Source of the DNA: Rhipicephalus microplus
Taxonomy: Eukaryota; Arthropoda; Arachnida; Ixodida; Ixodidae
Length of the DNA stretch: 64,000 nucleotides
Assembly: GCF_043290135.1 (NCBI RefSeq)
Contig: NC_134703.1
Coordinates: forward strand, 114,863,005 to 114,927,004
Direction: 5' to 3'
The stretch's first letter is position 1. The number at the start of each line of letters is the position of its first letter. A program made the translations under genes and the position numbers. The notes beneath the pieces are model-generated. The model was not told the DNA's origin, searched no databases, and saw nothing but the letters and a program-made list of their open reading frames with translations. Shown here piece by piece: positions 46,875 through 58,282 of the stretch.

Positions 46875-47032
46875 ATGAAATGACTATGAGATAGTCTACT
46901 GGACGACTTCATGCTATTCCATAGTATACGGTACGAAGAACTCTAAATCATCTCTATCCAAGTGCCTCACCAAGCATGAGGTCCACGGGACGGCTTTATG
47001 CTCTTTAATAGTGGAGCACCTATAGTATATAC
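46875..47032 (+). repeat. Dispersed repeat (two partial tandem copies) hosting the solo LTR
   Basis: Contains TCACCAAGCATGAGGTCCAC and GGACGGCTTTATGCTCTTTA like 43880-44022. It is interrupted at 47032 by the solo LTR and resumes at 47747 with ATACTCTAAATCGTTAACCA. Confidence 0.6.
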
Positions 47033-47746
47033 TGTTATGCCAGCGAGTCCTCGTCAAACGTCCGTGCCTCTGAAAAAGGCAATCTGGGTCAAGGCCAGCC
47101 CGCAGTCTGCCTGACGCGAACATCTCAACGGCGTGAACACGCGCGGCGCCTCTCTCGCCCACGTGCATTGAGTCAGCGGCGCACGTGACAGCGAGCCGGC
47201 GTTCTCGTGTCTGGTGGTCTGACGCATGGCGCGGCAACCCCATTGGAAGAATCTGCGCTGACGACCAGCGGCGCTTCTGATTGGACATTTTGGTTGGACC
47301 CGGTGTAAATAAAAGAAGCCCTGCGGCGCGTCGCGATCGGCAGTCCTACGAGAGAGGAGTCCCCGTGTCGGAGAGCCGACATGTGTGTGAGTCAGCGGTC
47401 TTAGGCGAAAGGCTGACCTATGTGTTAGAGAAGAGCTCGGCTCTTCGAGTCTCTGTCGGCCCCAGTGCCGAAATTGTAACGCCTCTGTAAATATGCTGTA
47501 CATAAACCTTGTTTAACTCACCGTCGTCTCGTCCGCTCGTCTTATCAGCTCCGCGCAGAAGCAGTCGCGAGCTGATAAACATACGCTACCAAACGGCTGG
47601 TGACCCTCCCGGCGGAGTTGAAAGCAGTGGCGCCTACAGGACCGTGTTGGCGTCCCGCCCTTCGCAACAGTGGAGGTCAGCGGCGGGATTTCGGAGGTGG
47701 CTTCGCAACAGTGGTGGCTTCGGTGGCATCGCCGTCTTTCGCAACA
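47033..47746 (+). mobile_element. Solo LTR, 714 bp, same family as 30188-35027
   Basis: Begins TGTTATGCCAGCGAGTCCTC and ends TCTTTCGCAACA. It is flanked by a 4-bp duplication, ATAC, at 47029-47032 and 47747-47750. It differs from the full element by scattered substitutions and a longer 3' end carrying an extra CGCAACAGTGG-type repeat. The internal region has been lost, as expected from LTR-LTR recombination. Confidence 0.92.
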
Positions 47747-47817
47747 ATACTCTAAATCGTTAACCATGCACTTTTAAGTGCGAAGCATTTCTTAACGAAC
47801 TTCAGCGACTTTGAGCG

Positions 47818-47967
<150 letters not shown>

Positions 47968-48019
47968 GCCGCCTACGACATTTAGCTCTCCTGGCCCTTT
48001 AGATATTGGTATCAATACC

Positions 48020-48360
48020 AGACATGGTATGGCATAACATGACTATATGACGAGCATATTTAATGAGTCATAACATGAAAATCATGACATGTATATATGT
48101 AATGATTTACATGTGATGATCTTGCTGCTCTTGCGGTGGTTTCATTCACATGACATGTTGCAAAACTGGTATGATATGACATGATTGCATGGCGAACACA
48201 AGCGAATAATCCTAACATGAAAATCATGACATACGTGTCATGTAAACATGAATACACGCCACGCTCATGATGCGCTCGCGGCCGTTTCGCTAACTTCACG
48301 TGTACCGAATTCGGTATTACGTGACGCCAATGGATGACGAAGGCATGTGACTGGTGCAAA
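48020..48360. repeat. 145-bp tandem family, left part
   Basis: Degenerate units carrying GCGGCCGTTTCGCTAACTTC and GGTATTACGTGACG (one near 48275, an older one near 48130), then TGACTGGTGCAAACATGA at the LINE junction. It continues at 49950-50225. Confidence 0.65.
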
Positions 48361-48364
48361 CATG

Positions 48365-48366
48365 AT

Positions 48367-48425
<59 letters not shown>

Positions 48426-48427
48426 TT
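48365..48427 (+). repeat. (ATTT)n tract = (AAAT)n tail of the minus-strand LINE
   Basis: Abuts the LINE 3' UTR, so it reads as the LINE's tail on the minus strand. Confidence 0.85.
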
Positions 48428-49505
48428 GTACCCTCAGGGCCAGAGGCATTGAAGAGGGGAGTGGATTTACAAAAAATGGATTCAGAAGGTGAGTAAAGGG
48501 GAGTACAGGATTCAACGTTTACTGAATAATCAATTTTAGCTGATAACAAAGTTAGGACACAAAAGTAGAACAAAAGAGATCTGGTGTACATATTTTAAAT
48601 AATCCTAGTATACAATTCTAGCTACAAAACACATCAGAACACGCAAGAACATAAAAAAAACGAAAAAGGCACACGTAATAAGTAACCTCAGTTTACAATG
48701 TTTGTTAGTGCAGCGCGAAACAGCTGATAATCAGTAATCGCAGCAGTCGCTCCAGGAAGCTGGTTCCAGTCTTTGCTGGTGCGTGGGACAAAAGATTCTG
48801 AACACGTAATTGTTTGGCATATAGGTATACCAACTTTGTGCGCATGATCGATGCGAGAGGACACGTAGGACGGTGAAAGAAAAAGATTAGCACGAAGGTG
48901 GGGGCTATTATGGAAGATTTTATGAAAAAGGCACAGGCGAAAAAACTTACGACGAGAAGAAAGGGAAGTCAGCTGGAACGAGTTTTTCATAGCTGTAACG
49001 CTTGCTGTTCGATCGTAATCGTGTAGGATAAACCGGGCAGAGTTATTTTGGACCAGTTCGAGGGCTTTGATCAGATAAACCATGCTGGGATCCCAAACTG
49101 AAGCAGCATATTCTAATTTACTTCTAACCAAGTTCTTATACATCAGTAGTTTTAGAGAGGCAGGTGAAGAAGAAAAATTGCGACGAAGATAGCCTAACAT
49201 ACGGTTTGCATTGTTAATAATGTTGCTTATGTGAACGGACCAGGTCAGGCAAGAAGTAATGTGCACACCTAAGTACCAGTAGGATGAAACACAATGGAGT
49301 AGAACATTATTAAGATGGTACGAGGCGGGAGTGGTTGAAGTTCGACATACTCGTAAAACTTTACACTTTTTAATATTAAGGTTCATTAGCCAAAGACTGC
49401 ACCAGTTTGAAATAGCGTTAAGGTCGTTTTGTATAATACTAACATCGCTTGTGTCGTTAATTTCACGAAATATCACACAATCGTCAGCGAACAGGTGTAT
49501 GTTGA
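48428..49505 (-). pseudogene. 5'-truncated LINE with reverse-transcriptase C-terminal half
   Basis: On the minus strand an open frame (48688 up to about 49500) encodes the end of a LINE RT: the FADDCVIF catalytic box, then WCSLWLMNLNIKKCKVL, YLGVHITSCLTWSVHIS, SKLEYAASVWDPSMVYLIKA, CLFHKIFHNS and TCSESFVPRTSKDWNQLPG. The frame is intact from the FADD box to the stop, so the copy is fairly young, but the fingers, palm start and endonuclease are gone. The 3' UTR is about 250 bp. It is closely related in layout to the dead copy at 10862-11742. The ORF beyond 49500 belongs to flanking DNA. Confidence 0.88.
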
Positions 49506-49539
49506 CACGCATCATGAGATGCGTGTCATTTGAGAACAT

Positions 49540-49950
49540 GACTACAAGCCGAAGTCGAGAGGCCAATGCGTTTCGACGTGACTCGGTGTGCGTGCTCGCC
49601 GGCGTGACACCGGCGTTCATTTCGTCGCGTCACGCCGGCGTTGCTACGCCAGGCATCGGTCCTGCCGTATACTCGCAGGCGCGTGCGGCGCTGCGTTGCT
49701 ATGACGCATGCGCGTTTCGGCGCGTCCGGTGTCCCTCCGTCGCGTAAAGAGGGAGACTGCTTGTTGTCTGGGTGGTGCATCGGCGCGAAATGCAGCATGC
49801 CGCATTTCGCGCCGTTTCCCGTCGGGCCGCGCCAACAGACGCTGGTCGCGCCTGGCGTCAGACTATAAGTGCTCCAGTTTTGCTAACGTATAGCGTCACT
49901 TTGCCCAGCGTGCGCGCGCGTCAACGCTACATCGGAATATATTGGCCCCT
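49540..49950. repeat. GC-rich insert with a 13-bp perfect hairpin
   Basis: CpG-dense block splitting the 145-bp family. CGGCGCGAAATGC (49781-49793) and GCATTTCGCGCCG (49802-49814) form a hairpin with an 8-nt loop. A CCGGCGTGAC/GTCACGCCGG pair lies at about 49600-49635. No gene recognised. Confidence 0.5.
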
Positions 49951-50225
49951 TCATGATGCGTTCGCGGCCGTTTTGCTAGCTCCACGTATACCAAATTTGG
50001 TGTTACGTGACGTCAATGAATGACGAAATTTATGACTGGTGCAAACATGATAATTCTGACACGCGTGTCATGAAAGAACATGAAAACATACCACGCTAAT
50101 AGCGTGCTTGCGGCCGTTTCGCTAGTTCCACATATACTAAATTTGGTATCACGTGACGTGAATAGACGACGAAGGTAAACGACACATCTAGACATGAGAA
50201 GAATGACACGGAAGTCATGTACGGC
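49950..50225. repeat. 145-bp tandem family, right part (two units)
   Basis: GCGGCCGTTTTGCTAGCTCC at about 49965 and GCGGCCGTTTCGCTAGTTCC at about 50110 are 145 bp apart. Each is followed by a CCAAATTTGG-like palindrome and TCACGTGACG or GTTACGTGACG. Confidence 0.75.
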
Positions 50226-51546
50226 ATCATTTGTTTTTACCTAGTAGCGTTGGGCTGATTTTAAAGTGACATATCGTCCTTTCTTATTCGTGCTTCGCAT
50301 ATAATTGATTCCCACTGTGCGTGGGATCTGCCTTGTTTTTTTCTTAACACAGAACTTGTTCTAAACTAAATTTTGGGTAACCAAACTTGCATATAGAACA
50401 TACGTGCCTTAGACGCACGAGTTTGCACCAAAAAGCTCCTGCAATGCTTTGCCAGCAGTAGTGAAGCCAGCTTTCGCGCTCCTAAGATCTGAGAAACATG
50501 CCCAAATAGGTGTCAAGTGGCTTTGATTTGTTAGTCTAAAGGCTACGTTAAATATAAATTAAAATATAGTTGCTCCTTGGTTTGTACGCGTTTGATTTGA
50601 GCAGGGTTTTTTTTTTTTTTTGAAAAGCACGCGATTTGTTGATTTGAGCCATGACAATTTACTACGTGACGTGTCACGTGAACCGTGGCTTCATGTTGCT
50701 GTCAATCTTTTCTTCTTCTTTACTTTTGAAATCAAACATATATAGACAGGATACAGTATTCTCGATAATAGGTTGTTTGAAATAACAGCGGCTATCGGAG
50801 TGGAACACAATGCCCAAGAATGTGAAGTGCCATGTATATTCATGTACACAAAAGCGAGGTGTATGGATCATATTGCCACCTACTTCTAGTAGTGGGTCGT
50901 ATGCCAAGGTGAAGGCTCACACTACAGAGAACCCCCCCCCCCCCCTGCTCTGGCAAGCAAGCCCAACCGACGCGCTTGGTTAGAGCCCTGTTGCTCAGAC
51001 GTCAATAAATCTTGCCGACACCCCCTGGAGCGACGTGACAATGTTATAGTGAAGTAGAATATTCTAGTTCACTATAGATTACATCGTTCCAGATATAGAA
51101 GAGCACAGTTTCTTCTGAGCGAAAAATCCCTTCTTTTTAAAGCTGCAACGGAAACGAGACCGGCTAGACGGGCATGTGCAGTTGGCGGCAGCTGCTTCAT
51201 TGGCGAAAACGGAAGCTCGAAGACAACGCATTCGGGGCGCCGACTCGCATTGGCTCCATTTCGGATCGCGATTTTTCCGGGGCCGCTAGCTGTATAACAA
51301 CGCGCACACTTTTGAGAGCCAGCCTTCGATTGTATGTGCTCGCGTCTCTCTACTTGGTGTGTTTCACGAAAAAAAAAAAGCATTAAGCAATACAGCTGCG
51401 CAAACAAATCATGCCGCCCTCTAAGGAACGTTCCTCTTTCAAGCTCGTGGGCGTTTGCACCAACTCGGGCACCGCCATTACGGTCTTATTATAGTATAGT
51501 ACAGGGTATATACACCCGAGAACTCGAGGTGGCGAACCACCGGCGC
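50226..51546. other. Intergenic DNA
   Basis: No supportable gene. A C12 tract lies near 50932. The rest is unrecognised. Confidence 0.4.
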
Positions 51547-51618
51547 ATTCATTCATTCATTCATTCATTCATTCATTCATTCATTCATTCAATCATTCAT
51601 TCATTCATTCATTCATTC
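51547..51618 (+). repeat. (ATTC)n microsatellite
   Basis: About 18 units with one AATC interruption. On the minus strand it is the (GAAT)n tail of the LINE fragment that follows. Confidence 0.95.
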
Positions 51619-51967
51619 ACAAAACTTCGTGTCCCGAAGCCCGGCTTTTTCAGGCCAAGGTGGGCCGCGTCCACGTCGGTACCGTCAGGCCGAGCCTTGT
51701 GACGTCATCGTGGACCTTCTGAACTGCCCGCAGTTGGTCTTAATAAGACGCGCTTCGCAGCATCGTCTGCCAGTAGAGCCATTATTCTTCGGGGCCGGCG
51801 AGAGTCGCGGGACAGCCCGCCAGCATGTGTCTGATCCCAATGATGCCATCGCACGCGTCACACTTGTCTTGAATTTCACTGTCAGGGAGAATTTTATGTA
51901 TCTGCAAGCGTACAGAACAGCTGCCTCGACGAGATTTGCCGCTGGGCCCAGCCCAGGTCTTGATTAG
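51619..51967 (-). pseudogene. LINE ORF2 C-terminal fragment (dead)
   Basis: The minus strand encodes a decayed zinc-knuckle end (C-x2-C, then IRHMLAGCPATL), then DQLRAVQKVHDDVTRLGLTV and PTWTRPTLA with stops. That is the usual C-terminus of tick LINEs of the I/R1-like type. The 3' tail is the microsatellite at 51547. Confidence 0.65.
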
Positions 51968-52149
51968 AACCGCCGAGTGGCTCGCGAATAAAATAACGCG
52001 TTAAAAAAACGAATAAAATGACCTGTCACAGAACAATCGTTAGTTCAACGGAGCAGCTGCAGTTCCGGATCGGGTGTCGTGATCGGCTGGATTCCCACGC
52101 TTGAAAGTTGTATTAATTGGATTCGGCGGAGGTGTCTTTGCGTCAACAT

Positions 52150-52220
52150 TCACTTTATAGGGATGGCCTTCCGATCTCCCGCAGTAGAGTACCATGTACT
52201 CTTAAGTCGTTAAAAAAAAT
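52150..52220 (+). repeat. Dispersed repeat tail, partial copy
   Basis: GATCTCCCGCAGTAGAGTAC and CATGTACTCTTAAGTCGTTA match the end of the repeat at 43880-44022. Confidence 0.5.
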
Positions 52221-52616
52221 GTTTAACACAATATGGCGCTACAGCTACTGGGACTCAAGAAGTTTGGGAGGAAAGTCGGACCCGACACTTGTCCACTTCG
52301 TAACGTGTCCACTTCGCAATGTCCACTTCGTAATGTGCATACCCCATATAACCTCTTTAGTTCCAGTAAATGTAGCGCCGTTCGTATATATTTTAACCAT
52401 TCATTGACCCGCGTTCAGTACAAAATTAGGAGATTTGTTTAGACTCAACGCTTGAAACCAATAGATAATTAAGCCAGGTATTACTGGCTCGGGGATATTA
52501 CATGTTGCTTTTAACTGGAGTGTAATGATTGTCTCCTACATTGAAAGGAATTAAAGTGGTAGAAAAGGCATCCATTTCGTCGGCGGGATCACAATCGAAA
52601 AGGTTACGGGTTCGCA

Positions 52617-55605
52617 CCCCACCCTACGAACACGGGACGGCTTTTTTGCAGGTCGATCCGTTTCGCTCACGTGACAATTTCGGTGACGTCACCAAAACGT
52701 TACGACAAAGCATTACTAGAATTTTACAACGTTACTAGAAGTTTATTCCAGTAACGTTTCACTACTGCATCGGCATTTTGTTTTTTCGTCCGCATTTTGT
52801 TTCAAGTCGAGATAAGCCGGAGCGAGGCGAGAACTGTGGACATTATGGCTGAAAAGATGCGACTATAGTGAACTAGAAGATAGATGCGACGAAGAGTTCT
52901 CTGAAAAAGCCTATAGGATACGGCCATTCCTTCCTCCGAGGAACAACAAACAAACGTCAGAAAAAAAGCTTGTTACCTGTCGGATCCGTCATCATTTCGA
53001 GGTTTTTCGTGTGATCAGAGGTGTTTACAACTGGTTTGCAATTTTTTTTTTTGCGTTGGTCTTCCGTGCACGCCAACATGCGGAGGTCATTTCGACTGCT
53101 AAGTGGTTTGTGCTTCTTGTTTTGCGGACTATCATTGCTATCAGATAAAGAGTGCCGTAAAGGCCCTTGTTGAGACATTTTTCTTCGCAACGTTTACCGT
53201 TGGCAAACAATGATATCTGTAGCTTCCAGTTTGAACAGGCTAGTACGTATTAGTACGTAAACACATTTAAATACTCTTTTTTTTCCTGCTGCGGTTAGGG
53301 AGTGGACCCGCCTTGATCCAACAGTAGCAAGCATCGAATCACCATCTACTCTTTGTGACGTAAAAAATAAGCCCCATCCATGAAAAGAATAAAAAAAGTT
53401 TCATATTTATGCAAATTTTAGTTTTGTATTTTGCAAGACTTCTTTATGTTGAGTAACACTGTATTAAGCTTGATTGTTTTGTTGTAAATACTCATGTTGT
53501 ATTAGAGAGAAAACAAGTCGTATGAAATGCAATGTACTCTGTAATATGTGTATTCTGTTGCATGCGCATGTTGTAATCAGTATGCCCGCCCGGCTTGGTT
53601 GCCAAATTACACCGGCAGTATTGAAGATACGTAAATTACTGCATCAGAAAGTAACGTTCCTTGAATTAACGCATTTCGCTCACTGTGTACAAAATTACCC
53701 CACCACTTGAGCATGAGTCATACCGTAACAATATCAAACTGCATTGACAGTGAGCCCATATACGGCTTTGGTGCCTCAGAAAAAAAAAAAACACATTTCA
53801 CCGACGATTACGTAACTGCCTAATGCAAACAAATACTTAGCGCAGCTGTTTAGGTGTTTTTATTATGCGATAAGTTTAAACACACAATTTCTGACAGACA
53901 CGTATGTATGTACAGTTACATACCACCATTCCCACAACTCTCTCACGAGGGTATACATGTATGCCTGTATTTTTTTTTTTTTAATGAAGGAATCTCTGTT
54001 GTCAGAGATATGTTCAGCTTGCACACCACTGCCAGGTTCACTAGGACGAGGACTTTGCAAGTGTTTTGCCGGGTGATCGCAGCTGTGGAATGATTCACGA
54101 TGAAGAGGAATGGGATGTTCTCGTGCATAAGTGGCAGGAAGTTCGTCTTTATGTCTGTATTAAAGTCCCCCACTGCTAGCATTGGCGTGGGTTAGATGCC
54201 TAGTGAGTGCGAAGCGCAGGAAGTGCACGATTTCTTTGGCAAGCACGGTGGACGAAAAGTATAACAGCCACTACCAACAAGCCGCTGTCCAACTTTGCGG
54301 CACAACTGAGGTGCCACCCCGCCGTGGTGGTTTAGTGGCTAAGGTACTCGGCTGCTGACCCGCAAAGTCGTGGGATCGAATCCCGGCTGCGGCAGCTGCA
54401 TTTTCGATGGAGGCGAAAATGCTGTAGGCCCGTGTGTTGAGATTTGGGTGCACCAAAAGAATCACAGGTGGTCGAAATTGCCGGAGCCCTCCGCTACGGC
54501 GTCTCTCATAATCATATGGCAGTTTGGGAACGTTAAACCCCACACATCAATCAATAACCTGTCGTGCACTGTTATATACGGTACAGTAAATACTACGAAG
54601 CAAAGAATAAACTGTTGCAGTCGTTAAGCGAACAGGACTCGGGAAAAACGTACACAGGAAACTGTCTCGTTCTGTGTTCGCGATTCAAACAATCCACACG
54701 CTCGTATTGTGAAATGGGAAAAGGACCACAGAGGTAACAATGGGAACAAGCATCTGCAGGCTGATCAAGGCACAGGCAAGTTTGCTTATAAAGATGAGAG
54801 CTGAACAAGACAACGCACAGTGCATTCGCACTGGCTTTCCAGGTCAACTAATTGAACATGCGCGAATGTTTTGCAGCACCGAACCGACGCAGTGACAAGT
54901 CGAAGCATGTAGCTCGTTGCCACATTAAATGACAGGCATGCATACGAACGGCATAGTTCCGCTATTGTACCATTTCGCCACAAAAAAAAAAAAATAAAAC
55001 CTCCAACATATTTTGCTTACATAAGCAGCACGTAATAGTACGGTACAAACAGGAAGTTGCGTATGCAGCCGTTTGCCAACGGTTAACTCCACAGTGCGTA
55101 TAAGGAGACTCAACAGGGGACATTACGGCACTGGCAGGCTATCTCACAGCAATGGGAGTTCACAAAACAAGAAACACAAACCACTTTGCCATCGAAATTA
55201 CCCCCACATGTTTGTTTGTGTGCACGGAAGATTGACGCGAAACGAATTGCAAACATCTCTGAGCACACGAAAACCTCGATTACGACGGATGTAACAGGGA
55301 ACGAACTTTTTGCCGACGTTCATTTGCTCCAGGTCCGAGGCTTTTTGAGAGAGCTGCTGTTTGGGCCATCTCTCCACCTCCTCCATTCGTGACGTTCACA
55401 GTTTACAATTCTCACAATACTTATGTGAGGAACTCTATGCAGTTAATTTACACCCTTGCCCCGGCTTGTCTCGACTTCAAAGAGATTGCAGATGAAAAAA
55501 AAAAAAAAAGAAAGCGGCGTGGTAATTATGACGTTGTGGTGACGTCACCTAAATGGGCACGTGGGCGAAACGGATCGACTCTGCAAAAAATTAAAACAAA
55601 AAACC
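52617..55605. mobile_element. Foldback-type element with about 550-600-bp inverted arms
   Basis: The left arm (about 52617-53215) and the right arm (about 55062-55605) are inverted, diverged copies. Shared blocks from outside in: GCAAAAAA, CGAAACGGATCGA, GTGACGTCACC, CGGCTTGTCTCGACTT, AGGCTTTTT, the HTKN/HTKT-coding segment, ACAAACCACTT, GGCACT and TTTGCCAACGGTTAAC. Each arm carries a decayed coding segment with QNKKHKPL (minus strand 52957-53190; plus strand 55073-55294, frameshifted). The centre (53216-55061) has no recognised gene and a later SINE insertion at 54316. No transposase is seen. Confidence 0.75.
54316..54556 (+). mobile_element. tRNA-derived SINE, near full length, nested
   Basis: The head ACCCCGCCGTGGTGGTTTAG is followed by an A box and a B-box-like GGGATCGAATCCCGG, the conserved body and the tail CACACATCAATCAATAA. 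It sits inside the foldback element. Confidence 0.88.
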
Positions 55606-57643
55606 ATCCTGGAGAACATCGCTGCTCCCGTTCACAAATCTCGGAAGGATGGTGGTAGGAAGGCGGAGGCGGGGGCTGTTACACGAATATCGTCTCGCGT
55701 ATCAATGTGGGGGCTCGAAAGGCACCTCGCATTGGACGTCTAAAGGCCCGAACGGTCGTAACGTTCGGGGAAAATAAAGCCTCGCTTCCTCGATTATCCG
55801 CCAATTGAAGTGTCTCCTTCGATTGACAGGTGCTTCTCACAGCATCCCCTTGGCAGCGAACATTCGCAGAAGCTACACATTACCCATTATAAATCCGCGC
55901 AATTAGAGGGGCCGTGGATGCAGCAGCTACGAAAACACATTCGTAGCGCGCACTCCACTCCAACGCCCTCGCGTGTGGCACACTTTCGTTTGCGCTGACG
56001 GGCGCTCGACCCGAAGCCGAGCGTGCGGATGTGTGCCGGAGTTGAAGGCGCCTCACTTCGCTCTACTAGATGGCTCCTGCGGTAGGCATGCTGCTTGTTG
56101 CGGAGCGTGTGAGTTAGGAGCTTTGGCATCACCGTGCAAGCGCACCTCGAAGACGCCCCGTTTTTCAAGCTTACAAAGGTAACGTGTCTGTAGACAAACG
56201 GTTATGTGAAACAGGGTATACACACTTCGAGGCGCAGTAAAATACTTGAAGGACAGGACCAGCGTACTTGAATTCTACCTTTGTACTTTGCATCGACGCT
56301 TCCTTCGATTATAGACGGCCTGCAGCCGAGTCCTGCCACTAATATTTCTTTCGCCACTTGCGCAAAACAGGAAGCACAAAATAGACTCGGACGATGCGTG
56401 CGAGTTCGTTAGCGTTTTTGTGCGTTCAGCGAAAGTGTATGCATTCTCGAAAAAGAAAAAAAAAACGGAGCCCGCTCATCTCAAGCTCTTCACCTCCGCC
56501 GTGTACTGTCTGTCTCAGTGAGCCGCGTTTTTCCTTAATCGTGGTAGCGCCGAGTCCCCATCCAACCGCGAAGACAACGCAGGCCGCTGAGCAAAGGGGG
56601 TCGCCCCATCGTAGCCGCTGCAGGCGACCAGCGAGGCTGTTTCTCTGCAGGGGAGCGCAGGAAAAACATCACGTGACCGACCGCCTTTCCGGGCATGCGC
56701 CCCCGCCGGCAGAGTCGAGGGGAGAGAAGGAAAGAGAGAAAGAAAGGACAGAAACAGCTCGTGTCTCTCGTGCATGTGCCGCCTCGGCTGGCCGCACGCC
56801 TTGCCTGCCATCTCTGCTCGGCTGAGCGCTTACATATGCGGTCCTCTTTTTTTGTTTTTCGTCTTGTATTTCTCTCTCTCTCTCACTATTGTGTGTGTGT
56901 GTGTGCAAACACTTTACACGGACAAGTCTCTGCCGCCCATGCGCACATGAGTTAGGTTTACGCGGGGCCTTTTCTTTCTGAGAACATCGGCGCCGCAGAA
57001 TGTTCTTACGGCGTCGATATCCTGCTTTCTCTCCATCTCTTTCTCTTCCCAACAAGTGATAAAGGCGAAGCCGATGCGACGTGGGTGCGGTTGAGCAACC
57101 TGCACCCACCTTGTGCGTCGCGAAGACGCAAGTTATCGTTGACGGGCCACCGCGTGCGTCGCGAACTTGGGGCCAGAAAATTAGAACGTATCGAGTTTGA
57201 AGAACTTCGTCCGCTCTAACGTTTTTGTCCTTGCTTGAGGACGAAAACTCGTGGCGCCGTTGGCTGTTCGCTTAAGGTGGTGGTTCTGTCGCCACCGGCG
57301 GCCAGCTGTTCTTTTCGTCAACTTAAATTCATTCTTCGTCTATCTCATAATTACTGCACTACAATTAAACGTCACAAGTAACACCGCCTATGCTTGCCTT
57401 GGCCTCATTATTTGGTAGAGCTAGGCGAGAGGGTGATTAACGTGATAACTCGAAGGTATACACGTGAAGGAAGAGCAACGACAGATAACCGTATAAAAGA
57501 ACGGCACTGCCTTTGCAGGATGCATCGCGTGAAGCAAACGAGGCGGCCGCCGACTGTGCCGTCGGTGGGAGAGATTTTGGCGCACAGCATTAAACACAAC
57601 AAAGAGACGAACTATCGCGTGCGCTGAGTGACGCTTCCCTGCC
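55606..57643. other. Intergenic DNA, CpG-dense in 55900-57300
   Basis: No exon I can support. The CpG-dense part with short GC-rich tracts (56500-57110) could be promoter-like, but no initiator, TATA or coding exon was recognised. Confidence 0.35.
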
Positions 57644-57876
57644 GCCCCGCCGCGGTGGTCTAGTGGCTAAGGTACTCGGCTGCTGACCCGCAGGTCGCGG
57701 GTTCGAATCCCAACTGCGGCGGCTGCATTTCCGATGGAGGCGGAAGTGTTGTAGGCCCGTGTGCTCAGATTTAGGTGCACGTTAAAGAACCCCAGGTGGT
57801 CAAAATTTCCGGAGCCCTCCACTACGGTGTCTCTCATAATCATAACGTGGTTTTGGGACGTGAACCCCACATATCA
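57644..57876 (+). mobile_element. tRNA-derived SINE, best-preserved copy
   Basis: GCCCCGCCGCGGTGGTCTAG carries the head. It also has an A box, a perfect B box GGTTCGAATCC, the body GGAGGCGGAAGTGTTGTAGG and the end CCCCACATATCATCAC. Confidence 0.92.
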
Positions 57877-58238
57877 TCACACTTCCCTGCCCCTGCTAGC
57901 GACGATCCGGGAACGGCATCTGGAAATCGCGAGCGAAAAAGAAAAGAAAAATGCAGCGGCATTATCAATAGTGCAGTTGTGTAGCCGCCTTCAACCACGC
58001 GTAAGCAACGAAATAAAAATACCACTCTATAACGAAGCGACCGTAAGCAGCTTGGTTATCAGTTGAGGCAAGGATTTGCGGATCTCAGTTCCCCATGTTT
58101 GTAGCGGCATAGTCATACAAGCACACACACACAAGTCAACAGTTTCATCCACTATCTGCAACAGGAAGTGCTCTCAAATAATTGCGCTGCAGTCTGTAAA
58201 TTCGCCAAATCGGGACTTTCAATCATTGTCATCCAATC

Positions 58239-58243
58239 GTGTG

Positions 58244-58279
<36 letters not shown>
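58239..58279 (+). repeat. (GT)n microsatellite
   Basis: About 20 GT units with one GC interruption. Confidence 0.95.

Positions 58280-58282
<3 letters not shown>

Noticed and set aside
56400..57110. CpG-dense block as promoter and first exon of a new gene
   Set aside because: No coding exon, donor site or core promoter motif convinced me, and several frames are open on both strands as expected from GC content.
57644..57736. True tRNA gene
   Set aside because: A and B boxes are present, but the sequence continues into the conserved SINE body and repeats across the window, and no cloverleaf closes.
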